Notes under the pieces: model-generated
What the model was told of the DNA's origin: nothing
The model's database searches: none
Seen by the model: only the letters and a program-made list of their open reading frames with translations
Shown here: one piece after another, positions 29,673 through 39,592 of the stretch
How the letters are laid out: each line of letters begins with the position of its first letter
How positions within the stretch are numbered: position 1 is the stretch's first letter
Source of the DNA: Serratia sarumanii
Lineage (GTDB): Bacteria; Pseudomonadota; Gammaproteobacteria; Enterobacterales; Enterobacteriaceae
Assembly: GCF_029962605.1 (NCBI RefSeq)
Contig: NZ_CP124750.1
Coordinates: forward strand, 992,001-1,056,000
Direction of reading: 5' to 3'
DNA: 64,000 nucleotides
Translations under genes and position numbers: made by a program

Positions 29673-30782
29673 ATGCATCACGACGAACTTTATATGGCGC
29701 GCGCCTTCGAACTGGCGCGGCTGGGGCGTTTTACCACCGCACCCAATCCGAACGTCGGCTGCGTTATCGTGCGCGACGGCGAAATTGTCGGTGAAGGCTA
29801 TCATCTGCGCGCCGGCGAGCCGCACGCGGAAGTGCACGCGCTGCGCATGGCGGGCGACAAGGCGCGCGGCGCCACCGCCTATGTCACGCTCGAGCCGTGC
29901 AGCCATCACGGCCGCACGCCGCCCTGCGCCGATGCGCTGGTGGCCGCCGGCGTAACCCGGGTGGTCGCGGCGATGCAAGATCCCAATCCGCAGGTGGCGG
30001 GGCGCGGGCTGTACAAGCTGCAGCAGGCCGGCGTCGAGGTGCGGCACGGCCTGATGCTGGCCGAGGCCGAAGCGGTCAACCTGGGCTTCCTCAAGCGCAT
30101 GCGCACCGGTTTCCCTTACGTGCAGCTGAAGCTGGGCGCGTCGCTGGACGGCCGCACGGCGATGGCCTCCGGCGAGAGCCAGTGGATCACCTCACCCGAA
30201 GCGCGTCAGGACGTGCAGCGCCTGCGCGCGCAGAGCGCCGCCATTCTCAGCACCAGCGCCACCGTGCTGGCGGACGATCCGTCGCTGACGGTGCGTTGGG
30301 ATGAATTGGACGCCGAGACGCAGCGCCTCTATCCGCGCGACAATCTGCGCCAGCCGCTGCGCATCCTGCTCGACAGCCAAAATCGCATTACTCCGCAGCA
30401 CCGCGTGGTGCAGCAGCCGGGCGCCACCTGGCTGGCGCGCCTGCAGGCGGATGAACAGGCCTGGCCGCAAGACGTCGAGCAGTTTATCTGCCCGGCGCAC
30501 GGTGGCGGCGTCGATCTGGTGGTGATGATGATGCTGTTGGCCAAGCGCCAGGTGAATTCAATCTGGGTGGAGGCGGGCGCATCGCTGGCCGGCGCACTGC
30601 TGCAGGCCGGCCTGGTGGATGAGCTCATTTTGTACATCGCGCCGAAACTGTTGGGCGATAATGGCCGTGGCCTGTGCCACCTGCCGGGCCTGGAGCGGTT
30701 GGCCGATGCGCCGGAATTCGTCTTTAGCGACGTGCGCCAGGTCGGCCCCGATCTGCGTTTGCGCCTGCGGGCGAAACACTGA
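29673..30782 (+). CDS. ribD: riboflavin biosynthesis deaminase/reductase RibD
   Basis: This 369-residue bifunctional enzyme has an N-terminal zinc deaminase domain (His51 and Glu53 in GEPHAEVHAL; Cys76 and Cys85 in LEPCSHHGRTPPC). The C-terminal reductase domain starts near 146 with FPYVQLKLGASLDGRTAMASGESQWITS-type sequence and contains WVEAGASLAGALLQAGLVDEL. It performs the second and third steps of the pathway from GTP, giving the ribitylamino-uracil phosphate that feeds lumazine synthase. Confidence 0.98.
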   Translation: MHHDELYMARAFELARLGRFTTAPNPNVGCVIVRDGEIVGEGYHLRAGEPHAEVHALRMAGDKARGATAYVTLEPCSHHGRTPPCADALVAAGVTRVVAAMQDPNPQVAGRGLYKLQQAGVEVRHGLMLAEAEAVNLGFLKRMRTGFPYVQLKLGASLDGRTAMASGESQWITSPEARQDVQRLRAQSAAILSTSATVLADDPSLTVRWDELDAETQRLYPRDNLRQPLRILLDSQNRITPQHRVVQQPGATWLARLQADEQAWPQDVEQFICPAHGGGVDLVVMMMLLAKRQVNSIWVEAGASLAGALLQAGLVDELILYIAPKLLGDNGRGLCHLPGLERLADAPEFVFSDVRQVGPDLRLRLRAKH

Positions 30783-30889
30783 ATCTCGCGCCCGCGCGCC
30801 GGTTTTACAAAAGCGCCGCGCAGGCGATGAAAGAATATGATAGAATCCGCCCCCCTGCGGGGTATTGAACCCATTTTTAAGGAAAGCCC

Positions 30890-31360
30890 ATGAAAGTTAT
30901 CGAAGGTGTTGTTGCTACTCCAAAGGCCCGTGTGGCGATCGCAATTGCACGTTTTAACAATTTCATCAACGACAGCCTGCTGGAAGGCGCGATCGACGCG
31001 TTGAAACGCATTGGTCAGGTTGCTGACGACAACATCACCGTTGTCTGGGTCCCGGGCGCTTACGAGCTGCCGCTGACGGCGAGCGTATTGGCCAAAACCG
31101 GCAAATACGACGCGGTTATCGCGCTGGGCACCGTTATCCGTGGGGGCACCGCGCACTTCGAATATGTGGCGGGCGAAGCCAGCTCCGGCATCGGCAACGT
31201 TGCGATGAATGCCGAAATCCCGGTTGCTTTTGGCGTGCTGACCACCGAAAGCATCGAGCAGGCGATCGAACGCGCCGGCACCAAAGCGGGCAACAAGGGC
31301 GCTGAAGCCGCGCTGACCGCACTTGAAATGATTAATGTTATCAAAGCTATTAAAGCCTGA
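30890..31360 (+). CDS. ribE: 6,7-dimethyl-8-ribityllumazine synthase
   Basis: The 156-residue protein begins [26 protein letters not shown] and contains [36 protein letters not shown] and [24 protein letters not shown]. These are the substrate- and phosphate-binding segments of lumazine synthase (ribE/ribH). It condenses ribitylaminouracil with dihydroxybutanone phosphate. A gap of 107 bases after ribD with TATGATAGAAT near 30836 may hold a separate promoter; AAGGAAAG is the ribosome-binding site. Confidence 0.98.
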   Translation: MKVIEGVVATPKARVAIAIARFNNFINDSLLEGAIDALKRIGQVADDNITVVWVPGAYELPLTASVLAKTGKYDAVIALGTVIRGGTAHFEYVAGEASSGIGNVAMNAEIPVAFGVLTTESIEQAIERAGTKAGNKGAEAALTALEMINVIKAIKA

Positions 31361-31380
31361 ATTTAGTTAAGGGGAATTCC

Positions 31381-31797
31381 GTGAAACCTGCTGCTCGTCG
31401 CCGCGCTCGTGAGTGCGCTGTTCAAGCGCTTTACTCTTGGCAGTTGTCTAAAAACGACCTTGCCGATGTTGAACACCAGTTCCTGACGGAGCAGGATGTC
31501 AAAGATGTTGACGTCGCCTATTTTCGCGAGTTGCTGTCCGGCGCGGCAGTGAATGCAGGTATGCTGGACGAACTGATGGCGCCTTACCTGTCGCGTCAGC
31601 TCGAAGAGCTGGGCCAGGTGGAGCGCGCGGTGCTGCGCGTCGCGCTGTTTGAACTGAAAATGCGCGAGGATGTCCCTTACAAGGTGGCGATCAACGAAGC
31701 GATCGAACTGGCGAAAACCTTCGGCGCGGAAGACAGCCACAAGTTTGTGAACGGGGTGCTGGATAAAGTGGCGCCAACCCTTCGCAAGAAAAAGTAA
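31381..31797 (+). CDS. nusB: transcription antitermination factor NusB
   Basis: The 138-residue all-helical protein starts at GTG ([23 protein letters not shown]) and ends [20 protein letters not shown]. NusB with NusE(S10) binds boxA RNA and supports antitermination on rRNA operons. It follows ribE by 20 bases, the same pairing as in E. coli, and a strong hairpin ends the transcript. Confidence 0.98.
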   Translation: MKPAARRRARECAVQALYSWQLSKNDLADVEHQFLTEQDVKDVDVAYFRELLSGAAVNAGMLDELMAPYLSRQLEELGQVERAVLRVALFELKMREDVPYKVAINEAIELAKTFGAEDSHKFVNGVLDKVAPTLRKKK

Positions 31798-31800
31798 AAC

Positions 31801-31832
31801 ATTAAGGCCGGTATTCCCGGCCTTAATTTCTT
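31801..31832 (+). terminator. nusB terminator
   Basis: ATTAAGGCCGG and CCGGCCTTAAT form a perfect 11-bp stem with loop TATTC, followed by TTCTT, three bases after nusB. thiL begins just beyond, so it may be a partial (attenuating) terminator. Confidence 0.8.
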
Positions 31833-31848
31833 CTAGTGGAATATCGAT

Positions 31849-32841
31849 ATGGCATGCGGCGAATTTGACCTCATTGCCCGCTATTTTGACCGGTTCAAGC
31901 GTGTGCGCCGGGATGTACAGTTGGGCATTGGAGATGACTGCGCACTGCTGGCAGTGCCGGAAAAACAGCTGGTGGCCGTCAGTACCGATACGCTGGTGGC
32001 GGGCGTGCACTTTCTGCCGGACATCGATCCGGCCGATCTCGGCTATAAGGCGTTGGCGGTCAATCTGAGCGATCTGGCGGCGATGGGCGCCGATCCGGCC
32101 TGGCTTTCGCTGGCGCTGACCCTGCCTGAAGTGAACGAATCCTGGCTGAAGGCATTCAGCGACAGCCTGTTCGATCAGCTCAACTATTACGGCATGCAGC
32201 TGATCGGCGGCGATACCACGCGCGGGCCGCTGAGCATGACGCTGACCATCCAGGGGCTGATCCCGGCCGGCCGGGCGCTGACCCGCAGCGGCGCGCGCAT
32301 CGGCGACTGGATCTATGTGACCGGCACGCTGGGCGACAGCGCCGCCGGGTTGGCGATCCTGCAGGATCGTTTGGCGGTGACGGAAACGACGGCGCGCGAT
32401 TATTTGGTCGCTCGCCATCTGCGGCCGCAGCCGCGGGTGTTGCAGGGGCAGGCGCTGCGCGATCTGGCCAGCTCGGCGATCGACATCTCCGACGGCCTGA
32501 TTTCCGATCTGAAGCATATCCTTAAGGCCAGCGACTGTGGCGCACGCATCGTGCTGGACGAGCTGCCGATGTCGCAGGCGCTGAGCAGCCACGCCGATGC
32601 CGAACAGGCGCTGCGCTGGGCGCTGGCGGGCGGCGAAGATTACGAGCTGTGCTTCACCGTGCCGGAGATCAACCGCGGCGCGCTGGAAGTGGCGCTGAGC
32701 CACCTCGGGGCCGACTACACCTGCATTGGCCAAATTGGCCCGCTGTCTGAAGGCATCCGCTATTATCGCGACGATGAGGCGGTAGAGCTGGACTGGGCTG
32801 GGTTCGATCATTTCAACGCGGAGCCGGGCACCCATGGATGA
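31849..32841 (+). CDS. thiL: thiamine-monophosphate kinase ThiL
   Basis: This 330-residue member of the PurM/ThiL superfamily begins [16 protein letters not shown], with [52 protein letters not shown] and [14 protein letters not shown] as metal/ATP-binding blocks. It makes thiamine diphosphate, the active cofactor, from thiamine monophosphate. Its stop overlaps the pgpA start by eight bases, so the two are translated together. Confidence 0.97.
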   Translation: MACGEFDLIARYFDRFKRVRRDVQLGIGDDCALLAVPEKQLVAVSTDTLVAGVHFLPDIDPADLGYKALAVNLSDLAAMGADPAWLSLALTLPEVNESWLKAFSDSLFDQLNYYGMQLIGGDTTRGPLSMTLTIQGLIPAGRALTRSGARIGDWIYVTGTLGDSAAGLAILQDRLAVTETTARDYLVARHLRPQPRVLQGQALRDLASSAIDISDGLISDLKHILKASDCGARIVLDELPMSQALSSHADAEQALRWALAGGEDYELCFTVPEINRGALEVALSHLGADYTCIGQIGPLSEGIRYYRDDEAVELDWAGFDHFNAEPGTHG

Positions 32842-33328
32842 AGCCAAGCGTCGGCTGCGGATGAGCAATCCGTGGCACCTGCTGGCCACCGGGTTTGGCA
32901 GCGGTTTGTCGCCGGTGATGCCGGGCACCATGGGATCGCTGGCGGCGATCCCGTTTTGGCTGCTGCTGATCCAGCTGCCGTGGCAGCTCTACTCGCTGAC
33001 GGTGATGTTCAGCATCTGCATCGGCGTCTATATTTGCCACCGCACGGCAAAAGACATGAAGGTGCACGATCACGGCAGCATCGTCTGGGACGAGTTCGTC
33101 GGCATGTGGATCACGCTGATGGCGCTGCCGGTCAACGACTGGCGCTGGGTCGCCGCCGGTTTCGTTATCTTCCGCATTCTCGACATGTGGAAGCCGTGGC
33201 CGATCCGCTGGTTCGACCGCAACGTGCATGGCGGCATGGGCATCATGGTCGACGATATCATCGCCGGCGTGCTGTCCGCCGGCATCATCTACCTGATTGG
33301 GCACCACTGGCCGATCGGGCTGTTCTGA
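32834..33328 (+). CDS. pgpA: phosphatidylglycerophosphatase A
   Basis: The 164-residue membrane enzyme begins [27 protein letters not shown]. It has four hydrophobic segments with the conserved [20 protein letters not shown] and [28 protein letters not shown] blocks that carry the acidic catalytic residues. It dephosphorylates phosphatidylglycerophosphate to phosphatidylglycerol in the inner membrane. The eight-base overlap with thiL supports this start; the N-terminus is slightly shorter than E. coli PgpA. Confidence 0.97.
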   Translation: MDEAKRRLRMSNPWHLLATGFGSGLSPVMPGTMGSLAAIPFWLLLIQLPWQLYSLTVMFSICIGVYICHRTAKDMKVHDHGSIVWDEFVGMWITLMALPVNDWRWVAAGFVIFRILDMWKPWPIRWFDRNVHGGMGIMVDDIIAGVLSAGIIYLIGHHWPIGLF

Positions 33329-33360
33329 CAGACGGGCGCGCCGTTTTGCGCCCGCTTCTC

Positions 33361-34335
33361 TTATTCAAATCCCGTCACCCGATGCGGCACGTAAGCCGTC
33401 TCCAGTTCTGCGACCTCTTGCGGCGACAAACTCAAATCGACCGCGGCGATGGCGTCATCCAACTGCTCGCTGCGTGAAGCGCCGACGATCGGCGCGCTGA
33501 CCGCCGGCTTGTTCAGCAGCCAGGCCAGCGCGATCTGCGCGCGTGAAACGCCGCGTTCGTCGGCGAGGCTGGCGACGCGCTCGGCGATAATGGCGTCGAT
33601 GCCTTCAGTTTCCTCGTACAGGCTCTTGCCGAACTGGTCGGAAACCAGCCGCGCGGTGGTTTCGCCCCAGGGGCGGGTCAGGCGGCCGCGCGCCAGCGGG
33701 CTCCACGGCAGCACGGCGATGCCTTCGGCGGTACACAGCGGATGCATTTCGCGCTCTTCTTCGCGCTGGATCAGGTTGTATTGATCCTGCATGCTAACAA
33801 AGCGCGTCCAGCCGTGCAGATCGGCGGTATACAGCGCCTTGGCGAACTGCCAGGCGTACATCGAGGAGGCGCCGATGTAACGCGCCTTGCCGGCTTTCAC
33901 CACGTCGTGCAGCGCTTCCAGCGTCTCTTCCAGCGGCGTTTCGTAATCCCAGCGGTGGATCTGCAGCAAATCGACATAGTCGGTGCCGAGACGGCGCAGG
34001 CTGTCGTCGATGGATTGCATGATGTTGGCGCGCGACAAACCGCGCTCCAGGTTGCTCAGCGGGAAATACACCTTGGTGGCGACCACCACGTCTTCGCGGC
34101 GCGCATAGTCGCGCAGCGCCCGGCCGAGGATCTCCTCGCTGCTGCCGTCGGAATAGCTGTTGGCGGTATCGAAAAAGTTGATGCCGGCTTCCAGCGCCTG
34201 TTTCAGCAGCGGGCGGCTGCTCTCTTCCGGCAGCGTCCAGGCGTGATTGCCGCGGTTCGGTTCGCCGTAGGTCATGCAACCCAGGCAGATGCGCGAGACG
34301 TTCAGATCGGTGTTGCCCAGTTTCAGGTACTTCAT
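33361..34335 (-). CDS. yajO: aldo/keto reductase YajO
   Basis: This 324-residue aldo/keto reductase starts MKYLKLGNTDLNVSRICLGCMTYGEP. It has the catalytic tetrad environment FDTANSYSDGSSEEILG (Asp, Tyr), VVVATKVYFPLS (Lys) and LQIHRWDYETPLEE (His), then the NADPH pocket AWLLNKPAVSAPIVGASRSEQL. It matches E. coli YajO, which sits next to dxs and has been linked to deoxyxylulose-5-phosphate or thiamine precursor supply. A terminator separates it from dxs, so it has its own promoter here. Confidence 0.95.
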   Translation of the reverse strand: MKYLKLGNTDLNVSRICLGCMTYGEPNRGNHAWTLPEESSRPLLKQALEAGINFFDTANSYSDGSSEEILGRALRDYARREDVVVATKVYFPLSNLERGLSRANIMQSIDDSLRRLGTDYVDLLQIHRWDYETPLEETLEALHDVVKAGKARYIGASSMYAWQFAKALYTADLHGWTRFVSMQDQYNLIQREEEREMHPLCTAEGIAVLPWSPLARGRLTRPWGETTARLVSDQFGKSLYEETEGIDAIIAERVASLADERGVSRAQIALAWLLNKPAVSAPIVGASRSEQLDDAIAAVDLSLSPQEVAELETAYVPHRVTGFE

Positions 34336-34391
34336 ACTTGCCTCCCATTCGAAAGCTCAGACAGTAACTGTAGCGCGGATCCCGGAGGGCG

Positions 34392-34428
34392 GAAACGAAA
34401 ACGCCCCCGAGAGCGGAGGCGTTTTTTC
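34392..34428 (-). terminator. terminator of the xseB-ispA-dxs operon
   Basis: On the minus strand AAAACGCCTCCG and CGGGGGCGTTTT pair around CTCT and are followed by a T-rich tail, 16-52 bases after the dxs stop. Confidence 0.85.
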
Positions 34429-34443
34429 AGGCGCGAGTGGCGA

Positions 34444-36309
34444 TTACTGCGCCAGCCAGGTTTCGATTTGGCGCTGAATGCCGGCGGCGTCCAGCCCCAG
34501 ATCGGCGCGCAGTTCTTCCTGGCTGCCCTGCGAGACAAAACTGTCCGGCAGGCCGAGGTTCAGCACCGGCACCGGACGGCGTTTGGCCATCAGCAGTTCG
34601 TTGACGCCGCTGCCGGCGCCGCCCATGATGGCGTTCTCTTCCAGCGTGACCAGCGTTTCATGGCTGGCGGCCAGTTCGAGCACCAGCTGCTCGTCCAGCG
34701 GTTTGACGAAGCGCATGTCGACCAGCGTGGCGTTGAGCGCCTCCGCCGCTTGCGCGGCCTCCGGCAGCAGGGTGCCGAAGTTGAGAATGGCGATCTTTTC
34801 TCCCTGGCGGCGCACCACGCCTTTGCCGATCGGCAGCAGGTTGAGCGGCTCCAGCGCCGCGCCGGTGCCGGTGCCGCGCGGATAGCGCACGGCGCTCGGG
34901 CCGTCGTTGTAGTGATAGCCGGTGTACAGCATCTGGCGGCATTCGTTCTCGTCGCTCGGCGTCATGATCACCATGGTCGGGATGCAGCGCATGAACGACA
35001 GATCGAACGCCCCCTGGTGAGTCTGGCCGTCGGCGCCAACGATGCCGCCGCGATCGATGGCGAACATCACCGGCAGGTTTTGGATCGCCACATCGTGGAT
35101 CAGCTGATCGTAGGCGCGTTGCAGGAAGGTGGAATAGATCGCCACCACCGGCTTGTAGCCGCCGATCGCCAGCCCGGCGGCGAAGGTGACCGCATGCTGC
35201 TCGGCGATCGCCACGTCGAAATATTGCTGCGGGTAGTCACGAGAGAACTGCACCATGCCGGAGCCTTCGCGCATCGCCGGCGTGATCGCCATCAGCGAGC
35301 TGTCTTTGGCGGCGGTTTCACACAGCCAGTCGCCGAAGATTTTCGAATAGGTCGGCAGACCGCCGGCGCTTTTCGGCAGCGTGCCGCTGGCGGGATCGAA
35401 CTTCGGCACCGCGTGGAAGCTGATCGGATCCTTCTCCGCCGGCGCGTAGCCGCGGCCTTTTTTGGTCATGATGTGCAACAGCTGCGGGCCTTTCAGATCG
35501 CGCATGTTTTTCAACGTGGCGACCAGCCCCTGCACGTCGTGCCCGTCTACCGGGCCGATATAGTTGAAGCCCAGCTCTTCGAACAGCGTGCCCGGCACCA
35601 CCATGCCTTTCAGGTGCTCTTCGGTGCGTTTCACCAGCTCCTTGATCGGCGGCACGCCGGCCAGCACTTTCTTGCCGCCTTCGCGCAGGGTGGAGTAAAG
35701 CTTGCCGGACAGCAGCTGCGCCAGGTGGTTGTTCAGCGCGCCGACGTTTTCCGAGATCGACATCTCGTTGTCGTTCAGCACCACCAGCATGTCCGGGTTG
35801 ATGTCGCCGGCGTGGTTCATGGCTTCGAACGCCATGCCGGCGGTGATGGCGCCGTCGCCGATCACGCACACCGTGCGGCGGCCTTTGCCTTCACGTTCCG
35901 CCGCCACCGCCATGCCGAGGCCGGCGCTGATCGAGGTCGACGAGTGGCCGACCGACAGCACGTCGTATTCGCTTTCGGCGCGCCACGGGAAGGGATGCAG
36001 GCCGTTCTTTTGCCGAATGGTGGCGATACGGTCGCGGCGGCCGGTCAGAATTTTGTGCGGGTAGGCCTGGTGGCCGACGTCCCACACCAGATGATCGAAC
36101 GGCGTGTTGTAGACGAAATGCAACGCCACCGTCAGTTCGACGGTACCCAGCCCGGAGGCAAAGTGGCCGCTGGAGCGACTGACGCTGTTCAGCAGGTATT
36201 GCCGCAGCTCATCGCACAGCTTCGGCAAGCTCTCTTTGGGCAGTGAGCGGAGTTCCTCGGGGTTTTCCGCTAGCGCGAGGGTTGGGTATTTGGCTATATC
36301 AAGACTCAT
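34444..36309 (-). CDS. dxs: 1-deoxy-D-xylulose-5-phosphate synthase
   Basis: This 621-residue thiamine-diphosphate enzyme begins [21 protein letters not shown]. The TPP motif is [34 protein letters not shown] near residues 153-185. Earlier landmarks are [12 protein letters not shown] and [16 protein letters not shown]. The transketolase-type pyrimidine and C-terminal domains follow ([14 protein letters not shown]). It condenses pyruvate and glyceraldehyde-3-phosphate in the first step of the MEP pathway. It is co-transcribed with ispA and xseB upstream, the same order as in E. coli. Confidence 0.98.
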   Translation of the reverse strand: MSLDIAKYPTLALAENPEELRSLPKESLPKLCDELRQYLLNSVSRSSGHFASGLGTVELTVALHFVYNTPFDHLVWDVGHQAYPHKILTGRRDRIATIRQKNGLHPFPWRAESEYDVLSVGHSSTSISAGLGMAVAAEREGKGRRTVCVIGDGAITAGMAFEAMNHAGDINPDMLVVLNDNEMSISENVGALNNHLAQLLSGKLYSTLREGGKKVLAGVPPIKELVKRTEEHLKGMVVPGTLFEELGFNYIGPVDGHDVQGLVATLKNMRDLKGPQLLHIMTKKGRGYAPAEKDPISFHAVPKFDPASGTLPKSAGGLPTYSKIFGDWLCETAAKDSSLMAITPAMREGSGMVQFSRDYPQQYFDVAIAEQHAVTFAAGLAIGGYKPVVAIYSTFLQRAYDQLIHDVAIQNLPVMFAIDRGGIVGADGQTHQGAFDLSFMRCIPTMVIMTPSDENECRQMLYTGYHYNDGPSAVRYPRGTGTGAALEPLNLLPIGKGVVRRQGEKIAILNFGTLLPEAAQAAEALNATLVDMRFVKPLDEQLVLELAASHETLVTLEENAIMGGAGSGVNELLMAKRRPVPVLNLGLPDSFVSQGSQEELRADLGLDAAGIQRQIETWLAQ

Positions 36310-36343
36310 TCGATACTCATATCAGAGGAGTTAACGTCACACG

Positions 36344-37264
36344 TTAATTGTCGCGTTCAATAATGAAGCTGGCTAACGCTCGCAATGGCGCTGTGTTATA
36401 AGATTGCGCTGCCAAAGTGTCTAATGCAGCTAATGCTTCCTGATAGAGATCCCACGCTTTTGCTTTCGCGCTGTCAAGCCCGAGCAACGCCGGGTAGGTA
36501 CTCTTTCCGTGTTGTTGGTCCGCGCCCTGGCGCTTGCCGATTTTTTCAGTCTCGCCGACAACGTCCAAAATGTCATCCTGCACCTGGAACGCCAGGCCAA
36601 CCGCGGCGGCGTAACGATCCAACTGCGGCAGCGCCGCACGCCCGGCTTCGCCGGCGCTCAGCGCGCCCAGGCGCACCGCCGCGCGGATCAGCGCACCGGT
36701 TTTGTGGCGGTGGATCTGCTCCAGCGCCTGCAGATTGACGTGCTTGCCCTCAGCCTCCAGATCCAGCGATTGACCGCCGCACATGCCGGCTACGCCGCTG
36801 GCGGTCGCCAGTTCGGAGACCATCGCCAGCCGATCGCGCAGGGCCACGTCGGGCATTTCAGCATCGGCCAGGATCGAAAACGCCAGCGTTTGCAGCGCAT
36901 CGCCGGCCAGGATCGCGTTGGCTTCGCCGAATTTAATGTGGCAGGTCGGCTGGCCGCGGCGCAGATCGTCGTCGTCCATCGCCGGCAGATCGTCGTGGAT
37001 CAGCGAGTAGGCGTGAATGCATTCCACCGCCGCCGCCGGCGCGTCCAGGTTGGCCAGCGACACGCCGAACATCTGGCCGGTGGTGTAGACCAGGAACGGG
37101 CGCAAGCGCTTGCCGCCCAGCAAGGCGCCATGACGCATCGCCGCCACCATATTGCCGTCGTTGAACGGCAGTGGGGCGATGAAGTCCAGCAGCGCGCGAT
37201 CGGCGCGCTGGCGGAAAATCTGCAGTTGATCGGCAAAAGCGGCCGCTGGGGCGATCTCAGACAT
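36344..37264 (-). CDS. ispA: (2E,6E)-farnesyl diphosphate synthase IspA
   Basis: The 306-residue all-helical prenyltransferase has the first aspartate-rich motif DDLPAMDDDDLRRG near residues 91-104 and the second, DDILDVVGETEKIGK, near 231. GGKRLRPFLVY binds diphosphate. It extends dimethylallyl diphosphate to farnesyl diphosphate, downstream of Dxs in the same operon. It is 34 bases upstream of dxs and 5 bases after xseB. Confidence 0.97.
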   Translation of the reverse strand: MSEIAPAAAFADQLQIFRQRADRALLDFIAPLPFNDGNMVAAMRHGALLGGKRLRPFLVYTTGQMFGVSLANLDAPAAAVECIHAYSLIHDDLPAMDDDDLRRGQPTCHIKFGEANAILAGDALQTLAFSILADAEMPDVALRDRLAMVSELATASGVAGMCGGQSLDLEAEGKHVNLQALEQIHRHKTGALIRAAVRLGALSAGEAGRAALPQLDRYAAAVGLAFQVQDDILDVVGETEKIGKRQGADQQHGKSTYPALLGLDSAKAKAWDLYQEALAALDTLAAQSYNTAPLRALASFIIERDN

Positions 37265-37269
37265 GTCGG

Positions 37270-37533
37270 TTACTCGGCATCCGGTGTGAAAGGCGCCAGC
37301 GCCGCGTCGTCGGCGCTGTCGTTAAGAAGTATCTGCACACGCTGTTCCGCTTGTTGCAGTTTCTGCTGGCCCTGACGCGCCAGCTGCACGCCGCGTTCGA
37401 ATTCGTTCAGCGCGTCTTCCAGCGGCAGTTCGCCTGATTCCAGACGCGTCACGATGCTTTCCAGCTCGCCGAGGGCGCTTTCAAAGCTGGCTGTTTGCTC
37501 TGTACTGGCTGATTGTGCTGGTTTTTTCGGCAT
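37270..37533 (-). CDS. xseB: exodeoxyribonuclease VII small subunit
   Basis: The 87-residue helical protein carries the XseB core [48 protein letters not shown] pattern (residues 17-60), with a short polar N-terminal extension and acidic tail. Several small subunits bind the XseA large subunit to form ExoVII, a single-strand-specific exonuclease. First gene of the xseB-ispA-dxs operon, divergent from thiI. Confidence 0.95.
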   Translation of the reverse strand: MPKKPAQSASTEQTASFESALGELESIVTRLESGELPLEDALNEFERGVQLARQGQQKLQQAEQRVQILLNDSADDAALAPFTPDAE

Positions 37534-37648
37534 AATTTTCTTTTTACGTCATCATGTGAACCGTGGCGCCAGAGCCTATCCTAGCGGATCTTGATTAGCA
37601 AATCATGGCGCTCATGTGTGGTTTTGTGCGCAGAGCGCGGCGATATGG

Positions 37649-37657
37649 TGATATACT
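37649..37657 (+). promoter_or_regulatory. extended -10 promoter candidate for thiI
   Basis: TGATATACT is an extended -10 (TG-N-TATACT) 37 bases before the thiI ATG. No good -35 is seen at 17 bp. Confidence 0.45.
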
Positions 37658-37693
37658 CCGCGCCGTAATTCTTATCTGACAACAAAGACCGCC

Positions 37694-39142
37694 ATGAAGT
37701 TTATCATTAAATTGTTCCCGGAAATCACCATCAAGAGCCAATCTGTGCGCTTGCGCTTTATCAAGATTCTCTCGACCAATATTCGCAACGTCCTGAAGCA
37801 GTATGATGAAACGCTGGCGGTTGTCCGTCACTGGGATCATATCGAAGTTCGCGCCAAAGATGAAAACCAGCGGCCGGTCATCGCCGACGCCCTGACGCGC
37901 ATTCCCGGCATCCACCATATTCTGGAAGTGGAAGATCGCGCTTATACCGATATCCACCACATCTTCGAGCAGACGCTGGAAGCCTACCGCGCCCAGCTGG
38001 AAGGCAAAACCTTCTGCGTGCGCGTCAAGCGCCGCGGCAAGCAGGCGTTCAACTCGCAGGACGTGGAGCGCTATGTCGGCGGCGGTCTGAACCAGCATAT
38101 CGAGAGCGCGCGCGTTAACCTGACCCGCCCGCAGGTTACGGTAAACCTGGAGATCGAAGACGACAAGCTGATGCTGGTCAAACGCCGCCTCGAAGGCATC
38201 GGCGGTTACCCGGTCGGCACCCAGGAAGACGTAATGTCGCTGATTTCCGGCGGTTTCGACTCGGGCGTGTCCAGCTACATGCTGATGCGTCGCGGCTGCC
38301 GCGTGCACTTTTGCTTTTTCAACCTGGGCGGCGCCGCGCACGAGATCGGCGTGAAGCAGGTGGCGCACTACCTGTGGAATCGCTTCGCCAGCTCGCACAA
38401 GGTGCGCTTCGTCGCCATCGATTTCGAGCCGGTGGTGGGTGAGATCCTGGAGAAGATTGACGACGGCCAGATGGGCGTGGTGCTCAAGCGCATGATGGTG
38501 CGCGCCGCTTCGCAAGTGGCCGAACGCTACGGCGTGCAGGCGCTGGTGACCGGCGAAGCGTTGGGGCAGGTCTCCAGCCAGACGCTGACCAACCTGCGCT
38601 TGATCGACAACGCGTCCGATACCCTGATCCTGCGTCCGCTGATCTCGCACGATAAAGAGCACATCATCAAGCTGGCGCGCGAAATCGGCACCGAAGACTT
38701 CGCCAAAACCATGCCGGAATACTGCGGCGTGATTTCGAAGAGCCCGACGGTGAAAGCCGTCAAGGCCAAGATCGAAGAGGAAGAGAGCCACTTCGATTTC
38801 AGCATTCTCGACCGGGTGGTGAGCGAAGCGAAGAACGTCGATATCCGCTCCATCGCCGAGCAGGCGCAGGAGCAGGTGACCGAGGTCGAAACCGTCGCGG
38901 CCTTCGGCGCCGACGAGGTGATCCTGGATATCCGCTCCAACGACGAGCAGGAAGAGAAGCCGCTGCAGCTGGAACAGGTTGAAGTGAAAGCGCTGCCGTT
39001 CTACAAGCTGAGCACCCAGTTCGGCGATCTGGATCAGAGCAAAACCTACCTGCTGTACTGCGAGCGCGGCGTGATGAGCCGCCTGCAGGCGCTGTACCTG
39101 CTGGAGCAAGGCTTCAGCAACGTGAAGGTTTATCGTCCGTAA
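37694..39142 (+). CDS. thiI: tRNA 4-thiouridine sulfurtransferase ThiI
   Basis: The 482-residue protein has an N-terminal ferredoxin-like/THUMP region (1-165), a PP-loop ATP pyrophosphatase domain ([17 protein letters not shown] near 190, with Cys in [12 protein letters not shown] at about 344) and a C-terminal rhodanese domain with the catalytic Cys456 in [11 protein letters not shown]. It transfers sulfur to uridine-8 of tRNA and to ThiS for the thiazole of thiamine. Residue numbering agrees with E. coli ThiI. Normally yajL/panE follow directly; here the TPS locus intervenes. Confidence 0.98.
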   Translation: MKFIIKLFPEITIKSQSVRLRFIKILSTNIRNVLKQYDETLAVVRHWDHIEVRAKDENQRPVIADALTRIPGIHHILEVEDRAYTDIHHIFEQTLEAYRAQLEGKTFCVRVKRRGKQAFNSQDVERYVGGGLNQHIESARVNLTRPQVTVNLEIEDDKLMLVKRRLEGIGGYPVGTQEDVMSLISGGFDSGVSSYMLMRRGCRVHFCFFNLGGAAHEIGVKQVAHYLWNRFASSHKVRFVAIDFEPVVGEILEKIDDGQMGVVLKRMMVRAASQVAERYGVQALVTGEALGQVSSQTLTNLRLIDNASDTLILRPLISHDKEHIIKLAREIGTEDFAKTMPEYCGVISKSPTVKAVKAKIEEEESHFDFSILDRVVSEAKNVDIRSIAEQAQEQVTEVETVAAFGADEVILDIRSNDEQEEKPLQLEQVEVKALPFYKLSTQFGDLDQSKTYLLYCERGVMSRLQALYLLEQGFSNVKVYRP

Positions 39143-39149
39143 TTTATCC

Positions 39150-39180
39150 GCCGGCGTCGCCAGACGCCGGCCGTTTTCTT
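39150..39180 (+). terminator. thiI terminator
   Basis: GCCGGCGTC/GACGCCGGC form a 9-bp stem with loop GCCA, followed by CGTTTTCTTT. Confidence 0.85.
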
Positions 39181-39507
39181 TCAAAGCGCATTTTCCCGCC
39201 AAATAACCCTGCTTATTACGCCGTTTTTTAAATAATACACTTAACTTGGCTTTTGTTTTTATTAAAATCACTTCAGTCAATATATTAAATATCTATTGAT
39301 TTTTTTATTTGATGGTATGGATATTATTGTTATCGAACGCTGGCAGCCCTGTCGGCGTTTATCTGCAGACTCCCTATTGAAATTGTGTTTTGGCATTTGA
39401 TTGCGCATATTTTTTCTCTTACTGTGCAAATTATATTTTTGCTGAGCATAGGCCATTCGTATTTTATGGTTATCAGGGTAATGCACATTGCAAAGGAGGA
39501 TATCCCT

Positions 39508-39534
39508 ATGGCCATTAATGTTTTTCGCCATTAG
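39508..39534 (+). CDS. possible eight-residue leader peptide before tpsA
   Basis: A strong Shine-Dalgarno (AAAGGAGG) lies eight bases before ATG, which opens the frame MAINVFRH and stops at TAG, 58 bases before the tpsA ATG. The first and last codons can pair (ATGGC with GCCAT). Such a strong site on a mini-frame suggests a translated leader or a decayed start, but no function can be assigned. Confidence 0.3.
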   Translation: MAINVFRH

Positions 39535-39592
39535 TCTGAACGTCAGTTAATGGTTGGCAGGGATGGACAACGTTATTTAAGGAGAGCGATTA

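Larger units (their letters stand above)
39143..39592. other. AT-rich leader region between thiI and the TPS locus
   Basis: This 450-bp gap begins with the thiI terminator and is markedly AT-rich from about 39200 to 39500, unlike its surroundings. It holds short A/T runs, the eight-codon frame listed separately and the tpsA ribosome-binding site (AAGGAGAG). I see no confident promoter. The base composition fits an acquired segment and possible silencing by H-NS, which is inference. Confidence 0.5.

Noticed and set aside
33742..36246. Open frame of over 800 codons antisense to yajO and dxs
   Set aside because: It mirrors two well-conserved genes; its translation is low-complexity His/Arg/Gln-rich, the usual by-product of high-GC codon use on the opposite strand.
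37595..39280. Open frame of about 560 codons antisense to thiI
   Set aside because: Shadow of thiI; no independent start signal or known family.
39277..39531. 84-codon minus-strand frame in the thiI-tpsA gap
   Set aside because: Lies in AT-rich sequence, lacks a good ribosome-binding site and has no recognisable features.
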